Source: Sphingomonas sp. Mn802worker (GTDB lineage: Bacteria; Pseudomonadota; Alphaproteobacteria; Sphingomonadales; Sphingomonadaceae). Taken from it: DNA of 64,000 nucleotides. The notes beneath the pieces were generated by a model. That model was given only the letters and a program-made list of their open reading frames with translations, was not told where the DNA came from and ran no database searches. The stretch lies in NCBI RefSeq assembly GCF_000382485.1, contig NZ_AORY01000001.1, forward strand, positions 186,001 through 250,000, given 5' to 3'. The position numbers were made by a program, and so were the translations under genes. Shown one piece after another: positions 37,084 through 48,948 of the stretch (position 1 is the stretch's first letter; each line of letters begins with the position of its first letter).

Positions 37084-38358
37084 TCAGCCGACCGGCGGAT
37101 GATCCAGATATTCGATCCACAGCCCGGCCAGATCGGCGCGCGGCTGACCCTTGACCGCCTCGAACGCCGTCCGCGCACCCGCCTTGTCGCCCGAATAGGC
37201 GAGAGCGATCCCCAGGCGCGTGTTCACCGCGTCGGCATCGACCTGCCCCTTCTGCAAGGCGGTGCGATAAAGCGCGACCGCCTTGGCATATTCTCCGGTG
37301 CCGAAGAACGCATCGGCGGTGCTCGCCGCCAGCTTGCCGTTGGCCGCCGTATTGGCACGCGTTTCCAGACCCGACAGCGAGCCTTCATTGCCGATCGACT
37401 TGTTCGACGCGGCGAGCAGCCCCGAGGCGCTCGCGCTCGACGACGGGATCTTGCCCGTCGACGTGCCCTGCGTCAGCACGGTCTTCGCTTCCCACGGAAT
37501 GCCGAGGTCGAACGCGAACTGCGCATACATTTCGTAATCATACTGGTCGGCCAGCGCCTTGCCATGGCGCAGCAGGCGGAACAGGTCGACCTTCTGCCCC
37601 TTGTCGAGCGTCGCCACGCCACCCGAGGTCAGGCCGAACGTCGTCACTACGTCGCGCCAGTTCTTGGCGGTCGGATACGCCTCGACATACTTCTTGAGCC
37701 AGGCGTAGGTCAGCGCGCCGTTGCGCTTCTGATTGCTCTTGGCGATCATGAACCGGTACAGGTCCTCGCCCGGCTTCTGCCCGGCCGCGACCTGCGCCGC
37801 GATCACCTTGTCCATCTCGGTCGATGCACCGGCGAGGTCGCCTGCGTCCGCCTTCGACTTGACCAGCTGGAGCGTCATGTTCGGGTTGGTGTAGCCGGCC
37901 GCCTGCGCCGCGGCGAAATATTGCGCCGCGCCGGCATTGTCCTTTGCGTTGGTCGCGATGCGGCCGAGCTCGTAATTGTAGCGACCGATATCGGCCGCAG
38001 GAGTCTTCGGGTTCGTCACCAGCACCTTGAGCGGCACGGCGAGTGACGCGTCGCTGCCTTGGTTCGCACCGATCTTCTTGGCTTCGAGGTTGAGGCGCAG
38101 CGCTGCCGAAATGTAGCGCTCGTCGTCGGTCTTCGCCGCCGCTTCGGCCTGCGCGATCGACGTTTCAGCAGCCGCGAAATCGTTGGCGGCAAGCGCGGTC
38201 TGCGCCGCGGCGGCGGGCGCCTGCACTTCCTTGCTTAGCTTCAGCGCCGGACCGTCGGCCTTCTTGTCCTTCTCCTTCGCAGCCGCAGGCTGGACAGCCA
38301 GCGACGCGCCACCGGCGAGCAGGGCGGCTGCGAACAAAGCGTTGGTGAACCTCTTCAT
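37084..38358 (-). CDS. Exported TPR-type protein
   Basis: A 424-residue precursor with a signal peptide (MKRFTNALFAAALLAGGASL, then AVQPAAA) and a Lys-rich segment followed by helical tetratricopeptide-like repeats: LAANDFAAAETSIAQAEAAA, ELGRIATNAKDNAGAAQYFA, FFGTGEYAKAVALYRTALQK, GIALAYSGDKAGARTAFEAV. TPR proteins in the periplasm usually serve as assembly scaffolds, but no partner is evident here. ATG at 38358. It is flanked by an Lrp regulator (convergent) and yaaA (divergent, 150-base gap). Start and repeat nature are clear, function unknown. Confidence 0.8.
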   Translation of the reverse strand: MKRFTNALFAAALLAGGASLAVQPAAAKEKDKKADGPALKLSKEVQAPAAAAQTALAANDFAAAETSIAQAEAAAKTDDERYISAALRLNLEAKKIGANQGSDASLAVPLKVLVTNPKTPAADIGRYNYELGRIATNAKDNAGAAQYFAAAQAAGYTNPNMTLQLVKSKADAGDLAGASTEMDKVIAAQVAAGQKPGEDLYRFMIAKSNQKRNGALTYAWLKKYVEAYPTAKNWRDVVTTFGLTSGGVATLDKGQKVDLFRLLRHGKALADQYDYEMYAQFAFDLGIPWEAKTVLTQGTSTGKIPSSSASASGLLAASNKSIGNEGSLSGLETRANTAANGKLAASTADAFFGTGEYAKAVALYRTALQKGQVDADAVNTRLGIALAYSGDKAGARTAFEAVKGQPRADLAGLWIEYLDHPPVG

Positions 38359-38508
38359 CGACTATTCTCTCCGATACGGCCGCGAGTGTGCCTGCTGCCG
38401 CGATGCTCTACTGATCCAGCGTCGCGGGTTCAAGGAAGGGACGTTACGTACCCGTCACGCGCTGAACCCCGATTGAACACGGCCGTTCCCGCGGCTAGCG
38501 CGGACGCG

Positions 38509-39264
38509 ATGATCGCCCTGCTCTCCCCCGCCAAGACGCTCGACCTAGATACGCCCGCGCCGTTCGATGCGACGCGACCGCGCTTCGCGGACGAGGCCGC
38601 GACGCTCGCCAAGGCCGCCTCCCACCTCAGCCAGAAGAAGCTGGCCGAGCTGATGCACATCAGCCCCGCACTCGCGAAGCTGAACGCCGACCGCTTCCAC
38701 GACTTCGCGCACGCTGCCGAACGGCCGGCGATCTACACCTTTGCCGGTGACGTCTACACCGGGTTTGAGGTCGCGACGCTGGATGAACCGGCGATCCGCT
38801 TCGCGCAGGATCATCTGCGGCTGCTCTCCGGCCTCTATGGCCTGCTCCGCCCGCTCGACGCGATGCGGCCATACCGGCTCGAGATGGGAACGCGCTGGGC
38901 GCCCCGGCACAAGAAGCTGACCGACTGGTGGGGCACGCGCATCGCCGACGCGCTCGCCGCCGATCTGGCGGAGGAAGGATCGGGCGCGATCCTGAACCTT
39001 GCCTCGAACGAGTATTTCGCGGCTGTCGACGGCAAGCTGCCCGCCGGCACGCGCGTGATCGCGGTCGACTTCCGCGAGGCGGACGGCCGCTTCATCAGCT
39101 TCCACGCGAAAAAGGCACGCGGCACGATGGCACGCTGGATGGCGGAGCACCGCGTCACCGACACCGATGCGATGCGCGGCTTCGACAGCGACGGCTATTC
39201 CTACGACGCCGCGGCGAGCAGCGACGATCGCTGGACCTTCGCGCGCTCCGGCGCACGGACATGA
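38509..39264 (+). CDS. yaaA: Peroxide stress protein YaaA (DUF328)
   Basis: A 251-residue cytosolic protein of the YaaA family, which in E. coli limits free iron and DNA damage during peroxide stress. It starts MIALLSPAKTLDLDTPAPFD, the family N-terminus, and contains FAGDVYTGFEVATLDEPAIR, LRLLSGLYGLLRPLDAMRPY, LEMGTRW, NLASNEYF and ISFHAKKARGTMARWM. ATG at 38509 fits the family length; codons upstream to 38386 are not conserved. Its stop overlaps the ATG of the SDR gene by 4 bases. Confidence 0.95.
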   Translation: MIALLSPAKTLDLDTPAPFDATRPRFADEAATLAKAASHLSQKKLAELMHISPALAKLNADRFHDFAHAAERPAIYTFAGDVYTGFEVATLDEPAIRFAQDHLRLLSGLYGLLRPLDAMRPYRLEMGTRWAPRHKKLTDWWGTRIADALAADLAEEGSGAILNLASNEYFAAVDGKLPAGTRVIAVDFREADGRFISFHAKKARGTMARWMAEHRVTDTDAMRGFDSDGYSYDAAASSDDRWTFARSGART

Positions 39265-39944
39265 GCGCCATCAAGAACGCCGTCGTCATCGGCGCCTCGG
39301 GAGGGATCGGCGCCGCGCTCGTCGGGGCTCTGGAGGACGAGGAGGTGCGCGTGCTCCCTTTCGCCCGCTCCTTCACCGGCGACCACCACCTCGACCTGGA
39401 GGATGAGGCAAGCATCGCCGCCGCCGCTGGCCGCGCCGGATCGCCCGACCTCGTGATCGTCGCCACCGGCCTGCTCCACGATGCCGCGCACGGCCCCGAA
39501 AAGGCGATCCGCGAGCTCGATCCCGCCTGGCTCGCGCGTCAGTTCGCAGTCAACGCGATCGGCCCCGCGCTCGTCGCCAAGCACTTCCTGCCGATCATGC
39601 CGAAGACCGGGCGGAGCGTGCTCGCCTTCCTGTCGGCACGTGTCGGCAGCATCACCGACAACCGCCTCGGCGGCTGGTACGGCTACCGCGCCTCGAAGGC
39701 CGCGCTCAACCAGCTCGTGCGCACGCTGGCGGTCGAGGACAAGCGCCGCAACGATCGCGGGCTCGTCGTCGCGCTCCATCCCGGCACGGTCGATACAGCC
39801 CTATCGCAACCGTTCCGGCAATCGGGCCGCGACCTGTTCAAGCCCGATCGCGCCGCGGTGCAATTGCTCGACGTGATCGACGGATTGAAGGTTACCGATA
39901 GCGGCCGCCATTTCGCCTGGGACGGCAGCGAGGTCGCACCCTGA
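39261..39944 (+). CDS. Short-chain dehydrogenase (C-factor-like)
   Basis: A 227-residue SDR. The cofactor loop VVIGASGGIGAALVGAL is near residue 8, VNAIGPALVAKHFLP in the middle, AFLSARVGSITDNRLGGWYG then YRASKAALNQLVRTLAVE carry the catalytic Ser, Tyr and Lys, and LHPGTVDTALSQPF the downstream loop. This layout is close to the CsgA/C-factor branch. Substrate is unknown. It is translationally coupled to yaaA, suggesting co-expression. The open frame before 39261 lies over yaaA and is not coding. Confidence 0.88.
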   Translation: MSAIKNAVVIGASGGIGAALVGALEDEEVRVLPFARSFTGDHHLDLEDEASIAAAAGRAGSPDLVIVATGLLHDAAHGPEKAIRELDPAWLARQFAVNAIGPALVAKHFLPIMPKTGRSVLAFLSARVGSITDNRLGGWYGYRASKAALNQLVRTLAVEDKRRNDRGLVVALHPGTVDTALSQPFRQSGRDLFKPDRAAVQLLDVIDGLKVTDSGRHFAWDGSEVAP

Positions 39945-40059
39945 CTCGTGTGCGCGGGCTTGTTACGCAACCTTCATGAACGCGACAGCGCCATGTCACC
40001 CGGGCGCTTCTAATCAGGCACGAGGCGCGATGAAGCGCCGGACGATTAGGAGACCTTCG

Positions 40060-40365
40060 ATGACCCGTTCGTTGCCCTTCGCGCTTCTCTCCACCGCCGC
40101 GCTGTTCTCCGCCGGGATGGCGGTCGCGCAGACACCGATGACGCACGCGACGACGTCGGCACACACCTCCATGCGCACGACGACGAAGACCTCCACCACC
40201 AAGCCCATGATCGCATCCAAGCCCGCGATGGCGACCACGCGCACGACGCAGACGCGTACCGCTACCGGCGGCCACATGGTTACCACCAAGACCGCGACCG
40301 GCAAGAGCGTGACCTACGATTGCTCCAAGGCGGGCAACAAGACCAAGCAGGCCTGCAAGCGCTGA
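40060..40365 (+). CDS. Small exported Thr-rich protein
   Basis: A 101-residue precursor with a signal peptide (MTRSLPFALLSTAALFSAGM, cleavage after AVA near residue 24). The mature part is basic and unusually rich in Thr, Met, Ser and Ala with TTKTSTTKPM-type repeats, and ends YDCSKAGNKTKQACKR with two cysteines that could form a disulfide. ATG at 40060 sits behind TTAGGAGACC. No family is recognised. A GC-rich hairpin follows at 40384-40413. Confidence 0.7.
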   Translation: MTRSLPFALLSTAALFSAGMAVAQTPMTHATTSAHTSMRTTTKTSTTKPMIASKPAMATTRTTQTRTATGGHMVTTKTATGKSVTYDCSKAGNKTKQACKR

Positions 40366-40383
40366 TCCGACTTCATATGCTCC

Positions 40384-40413
40384 CGCGCGCACGTGTACGC
40401 ACGTACGCGCGCG
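40384..40413. promoter_or_regulatory. 30-nt strictly alternating pyrimidine-purine tract before gyrA
   Basis: From C40384 to G40413 every base alternates pyrimidine and purine (CG, CA, TG and TA steps only), the pattern most prone to form left-handed Z-DNA under negative supercoiling. The outer CCGCGCG and CGCGCGG parts also give a 9-bp stem that could terminate the preceding gene. It ends 69 bases before the gyrA start. Confidence 0.6.
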
Positions 40414-40482
40414 GGGGTGGTCACGGGCCAACTGCTCGGCTAGGCTGCTCCTTTCCCTTGTAGCAGCGAAGAGCGTAGCACC

Positions 40483-43259
<2,777 letters not shown>

Positions 43260-43263
<4 letters not shown>

Positions 43264-43619
43264 GCAACACCGATAAGCCCCTCACCGCCTACAAGGTGCT
43301 GACCGCCGAGCAGATGGCGACGCTGGAGCGTGACGGAAGCTTCGCCGGCGCGCCGGTCGATTTGGCCGACGGCTACATCCATCTCTCCACCGCCGACCAG
43401 CTCGCCGAGACGATCGACAAGCATTTTGCCGGGCAGGCGGACCTTCATATCGTCGCGGTGGATCTTGCCGCCCACGGCGACAAGGTCCGGTGGGAGCCGT
43501 CGCGCGGCGGGCAGCTGTTCCCGCACCTCTACGCCCTGATGCTGCTTGAAACCACCATCGCCTATTCGCCGCTCGCCCGCCACGACGACGGCAGCATCCG
43601 CTTGCCGATCGCAGGCTAG
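43260..43619 (+). CDS. DUF952 protein coupled to gyrA
   Basis: A 119-residue protein of the DUF952 family. AYKVLTAEQMATLERDGSFA, DGYIHLSTADQLAETIDKHF and VRWEPSRGGQLFPHLYALM hold the conserved G-F-I-H-x-S and W-E-x-S-R-x-G-x-x-F-P-H-L-Y patterns. The family fold recalls an ADP-ribosyltransferase-like domain, but no activity is established to my knowledge. ATG overlaps the gyrA stop, so expression is tied to gyrase. Its stop codon is interleaved with that of the convergent DUF488 gene at CTAG (43616-43619). Confidence 0.85.
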
Positions 43620-44046
43620 GCGTAGAGGTCGACCACCGCACGCCCCCGCCTACCGCGCCCAACAACAGCGTGCGATGGCAGTGGCACGGATCGCGCTCGT
43701 AACACAGCAAGGCACTCGGCATCTCGTCGGCGAGCGCGAGCATCTGCGCAGCCGCGACCTGCGCCTCGGGCAGGTCCAGCTGTGCGTCGTACACTGCGGT
43801 CAGCGTCGCGACATCGCCCTTCTTCGCCGCATCGCGCCCCGGCTTGGGCGTGCCGAGCGCCTTCAGGTGCGCATAGTCGATCCCTGCGTCCTTCAACGAC
43901 GCCGCCAGCGTTGACTTGGAAAAGCCCGGGCGGCGCGACAAGGGCAGCGCGCGCACGTCGATCACCCGTCGCACGCCTGCTGCGTGCAGCGCGGCGATGA
44001 ACGCCTCCATCGTCGCACCCTCATAACCGATGGTGAAGATCGTCAT
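43616..44046 (-). CDS. DUF488-family protein with an apparent C-terminal frameshift
   Basis: The first about 130 residues are clearly DUF488: MTIFTIGYEGATMEAFIAAL, VIDVRALPLSRRPGFSKSTL, YAHLKALGTPKPGR and LLCYERDPCHCHRTLLLGAV. After that the frame runs on to 43282 antisense through DUF952 with no family likeness. In another frame the DNA immediately gives RAVVDLYA and a TAG at 43616, the usual DUF488 ending. Adding one base in the C5 run at 43643-43647 (G5 on the coding strand) joins the two perfectly into a 143-residue protein. This is either a real frameshift, a slippery site, or a one-base sequence error. I give the corrected extent. Confidence 0.7.
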
Positions 44047-44112
44047 CTAAGCCTCCGTTCGCTGCGCCCCAGCCTTGCGCCACGCGACGCCGCGCCATAA
44101 TCACCGCGGCCG

Positions 44113-45117
44113 ATGCAACGCTCGGACCACCGCCCCGGAACCCTGATCCCCGGCGGCGCGGTGTTTCCGCATCGCCACCTGACCGGGATCGACGGCCTCG
44201 AACCGCACGAGATCACCTTTCTCCTCGATGAGGCGGAGCAATGGGTCGAGGCGAACCGCGCACCCACCACCGCCGACAAGCGCCTCGCCGGGCTGACCCA
44301 GATCAACGCCTTTTTTGAGAATTCGACCCGTACGCTGCTCAGCTTCGAGATCGCCGGCAAACGCCTCGGTGCCGATGTGGTCAACATGCATGCCGCGCAA
44401 TCCTCGGTGAAGAAGGGCGAGACGCTGATCGACACCGCGATGACGCTGAACGCGATGCGCGCCGATGTCATCGTCATTCGACACATGAGCTCGGGCGCGG
44501 TCCGCCTGATCGCCGACAAGGTCGACTGCCCGGTGCTGAACGCGGGCGATGGTCGGCACGAGCATCCGACGCAGGCGCTGCTCGACGCGCTCACCATCCG
44601 CCGCCGCCTCGGCAGCATCGCCAACAAGCGCGTCGTGATCTGCGGCGACCTGCTCCACAGCCGTGTCGCACGCTCGAACATCCTCGCGCTCACCGCACTC
44701 GCCGCCGAGGTCCGCGTCTGCGCGCCCTCCACGCTGATGCCGCCCGAGATCGAGCGGATGGGCGTTACCACCTTTACCGACTTCGACCAGGCGATCGCGC
44801 ATGCCGATGTCGTGATGATGCTGCGGTTGCAGACCGAGCGGATGTCGGGCGGCTACGTGCCGTCGGTGCGCGAATACCATCTGCGCTACGGCTTGACGAT
44901 GGAACGGCTGGAGCGTCACGCCCCCGATGCACTCGTCATGCATCCCGGCCCGATGAACCGCGGGGTCGAGATCGACTCGGCGGTCGCCGACCATGTCGAA
45001 CGCTCCGCCATCACCGAACAGGTCGCGATGGGCGTCGCCGTCCGCATGGCGTGCCTCGACGTGCTGACCAGACGCGCGCGCGGCGTCGAAGGTTGGTCTT
45101 GGGAGGGCCGGGCATGA
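44113..45117 (+). CDS. pyrB: Aspartate carbamoyltransferase, catalytic subunit
   Basis: Makes N-carbamoyl-aspartate from carbamoyl phosphate and aspartate in pyrimidine synthesis. The 334-residue protein has [20 protein letters not shown] (carbamoyl-phosphate loop S-T-R-T), [20 protein letters not shown] (the flexible loop lysine), [32 protein letters not shown] and [14 protein letters not shown]. No regulatory pyrI is present. The stop overlaps the ATG of a dihydroorotase-like gene, the arrangement in bacteria whose ATCase forms a complex with an inactive DHOase. It is divergent from DUF488. Confidence 0.97.
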   Translation: MQRSDHRPGTLIPGGAVFPHRHLTGIDGLEPHEITFLLDEAEQWVEANRAPTTADKRLAGLTQINAFFENSTRTLLSFEIAGKRLGADVVNMHAAQSSVKKGETLIDTAMTLNAMRADVIVIRHMSSGAVRLIADKVDCPVLNAGDGRHEHPTQALLDALTIRRRLGSIANKRVVICGDLLHSRVARSNILALTALAAEVRVCAPSTLMPPEIERMGVTTFTDFDQAIAHADVVMMLRLQTERMSGGYVPSVREYHLRYGLTMERLERHAPDALVMHPGPMNRGVEIDSAVADHVERSAITEQVAMGVAVRMACLDVLTRRARGVEGWSWEGRA

Positions 45118-46325
45118 CCGCGCTCCACCTCGTTAACGCGCGCACCGTCTGCCCGGTGGACGGTGAAGGACAAGGCGACCTGCTGATCGTCGACGGCGTG
45201 ATCGCCGATGGCCTCGTGCCCGACGACGCCACCCGCATCGATTGCGCCGGCAAGATGATCCTACCCGGCATCGTCGACCTGGGCGTTGCGACGATCGACC
45301 GTGCCGCGTTTCGTGCCGGCGGAATCACCCGTGTCGCGCTGATGCCCGATCAGTCACCGGTGCTTGACGCGCCCGGCATCGTGCAGCGATCCGCCCTGAT
45401 CGGTCGCCCCGATCTGTGGATCCACCCAATCGCCGCGGCCACCCGCGGCCTTGCCGGCACCGACCTCGCCGAGATGGCGATCTGTGCCTCGGCCGGCGCG
45501 CGCGCAGTTGGCACGGGGCGCGGCTGGATCGCCGACACCGGCGTCATGCACCGCGTGCTCAGCTACGCGCGCGACCTCGACCTCGTCGTCGTTTCTCATG
45601 CCGAGGATGGCGGGCTCACCGCCGGCGCGGTCGCGACTGCTGGAGAAACCGCGACCCGACTCGGCCTGCCCGCCGCCCCCGCGCTTGCCGAGCCGCTGGC
45701 GATCGCGCGCGACCTGATGCTCGCGGAGGAAACCGGCGCCCGGCTCCACCTGCGTCAGGTCACCACGGCGGCGGGGTTCGCGCTCGTCCGTGCGGCCAAG
45801 GCGCGGGGCGTGCGCGTCACCTGCGGGATCACACCCGCGCACCTGCTCCTGTCCGACAATGCGATGAGCGATTTCCGCACCTTTGCGCATCTGTCGCCCC
45901 CGCTCCGCAGCGAGGACGACCGCAAGGCCGCGCTCGCCGCACTTGCCGATGGAACAATCGATGTATTGTGCTCGGGCCACGATCCGCACGGTCCGGAGGA
46001 AAAGCGGCTGCCCTTCGCCGATTCGACTGCTGGCGCAGCCGGGGCGGCGACGTTGCTGCCGCTAGCGCTCGGGCTCGTACGCGACGGCGTGATCGCTCTG
46101 CCGCGCCTCGCGCAGCTGCTTGCCCACGCGCCCGCACGCCTGCTCGGGATCGAGGCGGGCACGCTTGCACCCGGCATGCCCGGCGATGTCATCCTCGTCG
46201 ATCCCGACACGCCGTGGCAGATCGACGCCGACGCGATGCCCGGCGCGGCTGGAAACACACCGTTCGACGGCCTGCCGGTACAGGGTCGTGTGCTGCGCGT
46301 GTGGAAGGGCGGTCGCGAGCTCTAG
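45114..46325 (+). CDS. Dihydroorotase-like protein lacking metal ligands (PyrC'/PyrX type)
   Basis: A 403-residue amidohydrolase-fold protein coupled to pyrB by an ATGA overlap. At the place where active dihydroorotases have the zinc-binding D-x-H-x-H, this protein reads [17 protein letters not shown], so both histidines are missing. The usual T-D-H-A-P-H near the C-terminus reads [12 protein letters not shown], with the catalytic Asp replaced by Gly. It is therefore probably non-catalytic and structural, as known for PyrC' of Pseudomonas, which holds ATCase in a dodecamer. Start ATG at 45114; the open frame extends to 45051 inside pyrB. A true pyrC should exist elsewhere. Confidence 0.88.
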   Translation: MTALHLVNARTVCPVDGEGQGDLLIVDGVIADGLVPDDATRIDCAGKMILPGIVDLGVATIDRAAFRAGGITRVALMPDQSPVLDAPGIVQRSALIGRPDLWIHPIAAATRGLAGTDLAEMAICASAGARAVGTGRGWIADTGVMHRVLSYARDLDLVVVSHAEDGGLTAGAVATAGETATRLGLPAAPALAEPLAIARDLMLAEETGARLHLRQVTTAAGFALVRAAKARGVRVTCGITPAHLLLSDNAMSDFRTFAHLSPPLRSEDDRKAALAALADGTIDVLCSGHDPHGPEEKRLPFADSTAGAAGAATLLPLALGLVRDGVIALPRLAQLLAHAPARLLGIEAGTLAPGMPGDVILVDPDTPWQIDADAMPGAAGNTPFDGLPVQGRVLRVWKGGREL

Positions 46326-46336
46326 CCCGCGGCCGC

Positions 46337-46351
46337 GTGATCGCGGATCAC
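46337..46351. terminator. Hairpin between convergent pyrC' and TPR-SPOR genes
   Basis: GTGATC-GCG-GATCAC is a perfect 6-bp stem with a 3-nt loop in the 27-base gap between two convergent genes. There is no T-run; a transcript-end role is inferred from position. Confidence 0.4.
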
Positions 46352-46352
46352 C

Positions 46353-47705
46353 TCAGCGCGCGGCGACCTGCACGCCCTTCGCGTTCTTCACCCAGGCCGC
46401 GACCTGATCGCCCGCCTGTTGCCGCACGAAGCAACGGCCGCCCTTGACGCGGTAGCCGCGGCACATGCGATCGGCATCGGCGCGCGCGAAGCCGCCGACC
46501 GACAGGCGATAATAGTTCGCGCCCTTGACCGAGGTCGACATGCCGGCGGGCGTCAGCCCCGCGAACGACCCGTAACGACGCGACGCACGCGTCCAGCCAT
46601 CGCGCGCGACCGCGGCATTCTCATACGCGCCCAACTGAACGTACCAGCGCCCGGGCGAAGGCGTCCGCACCGTGGCGACATGCTCCGCGTGTGGCTTCGC
46701 AGCCGGCGCTGCCCCGCGCACCTTATAGTCGCCGCTTGACGGGATTAGGCTGGCAAGCCGCACCGGCTCGGGCTTAGCCTCGCTCGCCGGCGCCGGAGGC
46801 GGCGCAGCGGCCTGCGCGACCGCCATCTCGTCCATTGCGGGCTGCGGTGCCACCTCCTCGGCTTGCACCGACGCAGCCTCCGGGCGCCCCGGCATGTACC
46901 GGTCGACCGGATCGACCGCGGCAACTTGCGTCGGCGTCACCGCGGCGTTCAACGCGATCGCGACCGGCTGACCCGGATCGGCGGCCGGCGTGATGCCGAG
47001 CAGGCTCGCGACCTGCGTCGCCGCCGACGTCGGGTGTGCGAACTTCGCCCATTCGACGATCCGCGCGTCGGCGTCGGCGGGCGCCATGTCATAGCCGATC
47101 AGCGTGCGCGCGTCCTGCCAGCGCCCGCCGAGCGCCAGCGCGAGCGCGAGGTTCTGCCGCGTCTTCGCATCCGCATCGGGCGCGCGTGTCGCCGCGGTCA
47201 GCACCTCGATCGCGCTGTTCGGATCACCCGCCAGCGCCATCGCCAGGCCACGGTCCGCCGGCGCGATCACGCTCGCATGTCCGTCGAGCACCTGCCGCGC
47301 TGCATCCCATTGCCCAAGCGCAGTCTGCGCCAGTGCCAGGTTCAGCGCCGCCTTCGCGTTCGCGGGTTGCAGCGCCAACACGTCGCCGTACGTGGCGCGC
47401 GCCGAGTCGAACCGCCCGGCACGCAGGTACGCGTTGCCCAGGATCATGCGATAGCCCGCGTCACCCGGACTGCTGGCGACCGCTGCCTCGGCGAAGCGCA
47501 CTGCCTTGTCCCACTTCTGCTTGCCTAGCAGCACCGATGCCTTGCGCGCATAGCCGGCCGCTTTCTTCGGATCGCTGCGCTGGGTCGCAACGGCGGGATC
47601 GATAAATTGGGCCGCCACCAGACCGCCGCTTGCCACTAACAGCGCCGACAGGCCGATGCCCGCCCGCTTCTTCGCCGAAAGCCTGTTTGCAGAAAGCGTC
47701 ACCAT
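46353..47705 (-). CDS. TPR and SPOR-domain envelope protein
   Basis: A 450-residue protein with an N-terminal signal/anchor (about residues 13-34), TPR-like repeats up to about residue 180 (ASVLLGKQKWDKAVRFAEAA, LGNAYLRAGRFDSARATYGD), a Pro/Ala-rich linker, and a C-terminal SPOR domain beginning PGRWYVQLGAYENAAVARDG and ending near GGRCFVRQQ. SPOR domains bind glycan strands denuded of stem peptides at the division septum. So the protein probably localises to division sites. The ATG at 47705 was chosen; upstream codons reach 47753. It is divergent from a second SPOR protein 220 bases away. Confidence 0.85.
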   Translation of the reverse strand: MVTLSANRLSAKKRAGIGLSALLVASGGLVAAQFIDPAVATQRSDPKKAAGYARKASVLLGKQKWDKAVRFAEAAVASSPGDAGYRMILGNAYLRAGRFDSARATYGDVLALQPANAKAALNLALAQTALGQWDAARQVLDGHASVIAPADRGLAMALAGDPNSAIEVLTAATRAPDADAKTRQNLALALALGGRWQDARTLIGYDMAPADADARIVEWAKFAHPTSAATQVASLLGITPAADPGQPVAIALNAAVTPTQVAAVDPVDRYMPGRPEAASVQAEEVAPQPAMDEMAVAQAAAPPPAPASEAKPEPVRLASLIPSSGDYKVRGAAPAAKPHAEHVATVRTPSPGRWYVQLGAYENAAVARDGWTRASRRYGSFAGLTPAGMSTSVKGANYYRLSVGGFARADADRMCRGYRVKGGRCFVRQQAGDQVAAWVKNAKGVQVAAR

Positions 47706-47925
47706 CACCGTCCCCACCACTTCGCCGCTGGTGCACGCCAGATTGGTGAGCACCAGTGATCGCCGACGGCCGGCGCATTGTCATCGCAAGCACCCGCCTG
47801 TGTCGAAACGGGAATGGCAGAGGCTGCTCAACATACCGTTAACGCTCGACGCGCGTGGTTAAGCCACTTTCACCAACGCGCCGGCTCGGGCATGATGCGG
47901 CAACGGTTTTGGGGCGGGAACGGTG

Positions 47926-48948
47926 ATGAAAACGCGTTTGGTGGTGCTGGCAGCGGCGATGATGGCGGCGACGCCCGCGCTCGCGGACGTGAAGTCGGGC
48001 GTGGAGGCATGGAGCCGCGGCGACTATCCCGCCGCCGTCGCACAATGGCGCGCGCCGGCCGCCGCCGGTGACGCCGACGCGCAGTTTAATCTGGGACAAG
48101 CATACAAGCTCGGCCGCGGCGTTCCTGCCGATCAGGCTCAGGCGACCGAACTCTACCGCAAGGCGGCTGCGCAGGGGCACCCGCAGGCGACCGACAATTA
48201 CGCGCTTGCGCTGTTCCAGTCGGGCAAGAAGGCCGACGCACTGCCGTGGCTCGAAAAGTCGGTTGCGCGCGACGAGAAGCGGACCGAGCTCGTGCTCGGC
48301 ACGATGCTGTTCAACGGCGACGGCGTTCCGCGCGACTGGACCCGCGCCTACGCGCTCGTCACCCGCTCGTCGCAGCAGGGCCTGCCGCAGGGTTCGCAGA
48401 CGCTGGCGCAGATGGACAAGTACATCCCCGAGGATCAGCGCCGGCAAGGCATCGCGCTCGCGCAACAGATAGAGGCGCGCGGCCGTGCCGTCGCCAGCGC
48501 ACCGACGACGGCGCTCGCCTCGGCCGAGCCCGCCGCTCGCCCTGCGCCTGCGCCGACCGGCGCGACCTCTACCCGACCGGGTACCTCCTACACGCAACCC
48601 GGCCGGCCGGAGCCGACGACACGCCCTGAGCAGCGCGCACGACCGGAGCGGACCGAGCGTCCGGCACCCGCCACGCCGACCCGCACCGCCGCAGCGAAGC
48701 CGGCACGCGAGCGGCCCGCTCCTGCAAAGGCGAGCGGCGGCGCATACCGGATCCAGCTCGGCGCGTTCGCCAACGATGCCAATGCACGCAGCCTGTGGTC
48801 GCGCGTCGGCGGCCGCGTCGGCGGGTCGGCCAGCTTCGCACGCAGCGGCGGCATCACCCGCCTGCAAGCCAGCGGTTTTGCCAGCAAAGCCGAGGCGCAG
48901 CAGGCGTGCGCGCGCGCCGGCAGCGGTTGCGTCGTGCTGCCGCGCTGA
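47926..48948 (+). CDS. SEL1-repeat and SPOR-domain periplasmic protein
   Basis: A 340-residue precursor with a signal peptide (MKTRLVVLAAAMMAATPALA), SEL1-like repeats (DADAQFNLGQAYKLGRGVPA, DQAQATELYRKAAAQGHPQA, LVLGTMLFNGDGVPRDWTRA), a Pro/Thr/Arg-rich linker of about 80 residues, and a SPOR domain starting GGAYRIQLGAFANDANARSL. The C-terminal CARAGSGCVVL has two cysteines. Like its divergent neighbour it should bind septal peptidoglycan. ATG at 47926; a GTG just before it is possible. Confidence 0.86.
   Translation: MKTRLVVLAAAMMAATPALADVKSGVEAWSRGDYPAAVAQWRAPAAAGDADAQFNLGQAYKLGRGVPADQAQATELYRKAAAQGHPQATDNYALALFQSGKKADALPWLEKSVARDEKRTELVLGTMLFNGDGVPRDWTRAYALVTRSSQQGLPQGSQTLAQMDKYIPEDQRRQGIALAQQIEARGRAVASAPTTALASAEPAARPAPAPTGATSTRPGTSYTQPGRPEPTTRPEQRARPERTERPAPATPTRTAAAKPARERPAPAKASGGAYRIQLGAFANDANARSLWSRVGGRVGGSASFARSGGITRLQASGFASKAEAQQACARAGSGCVVLPR

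Noticed and set aside
43282..43615. Frame extension of DUF488 through DUF952
   Set aside because: Composition is Arg-rich and unrelated to DUF488; the family ending is found in the shifted frame instead.
44113..46325. Functional pyrBC pair
   Set aside because: The second gene lacks the H-x-H metal ligands and the catalytic Asp, so calling it an active dihydroorotase is not supported.
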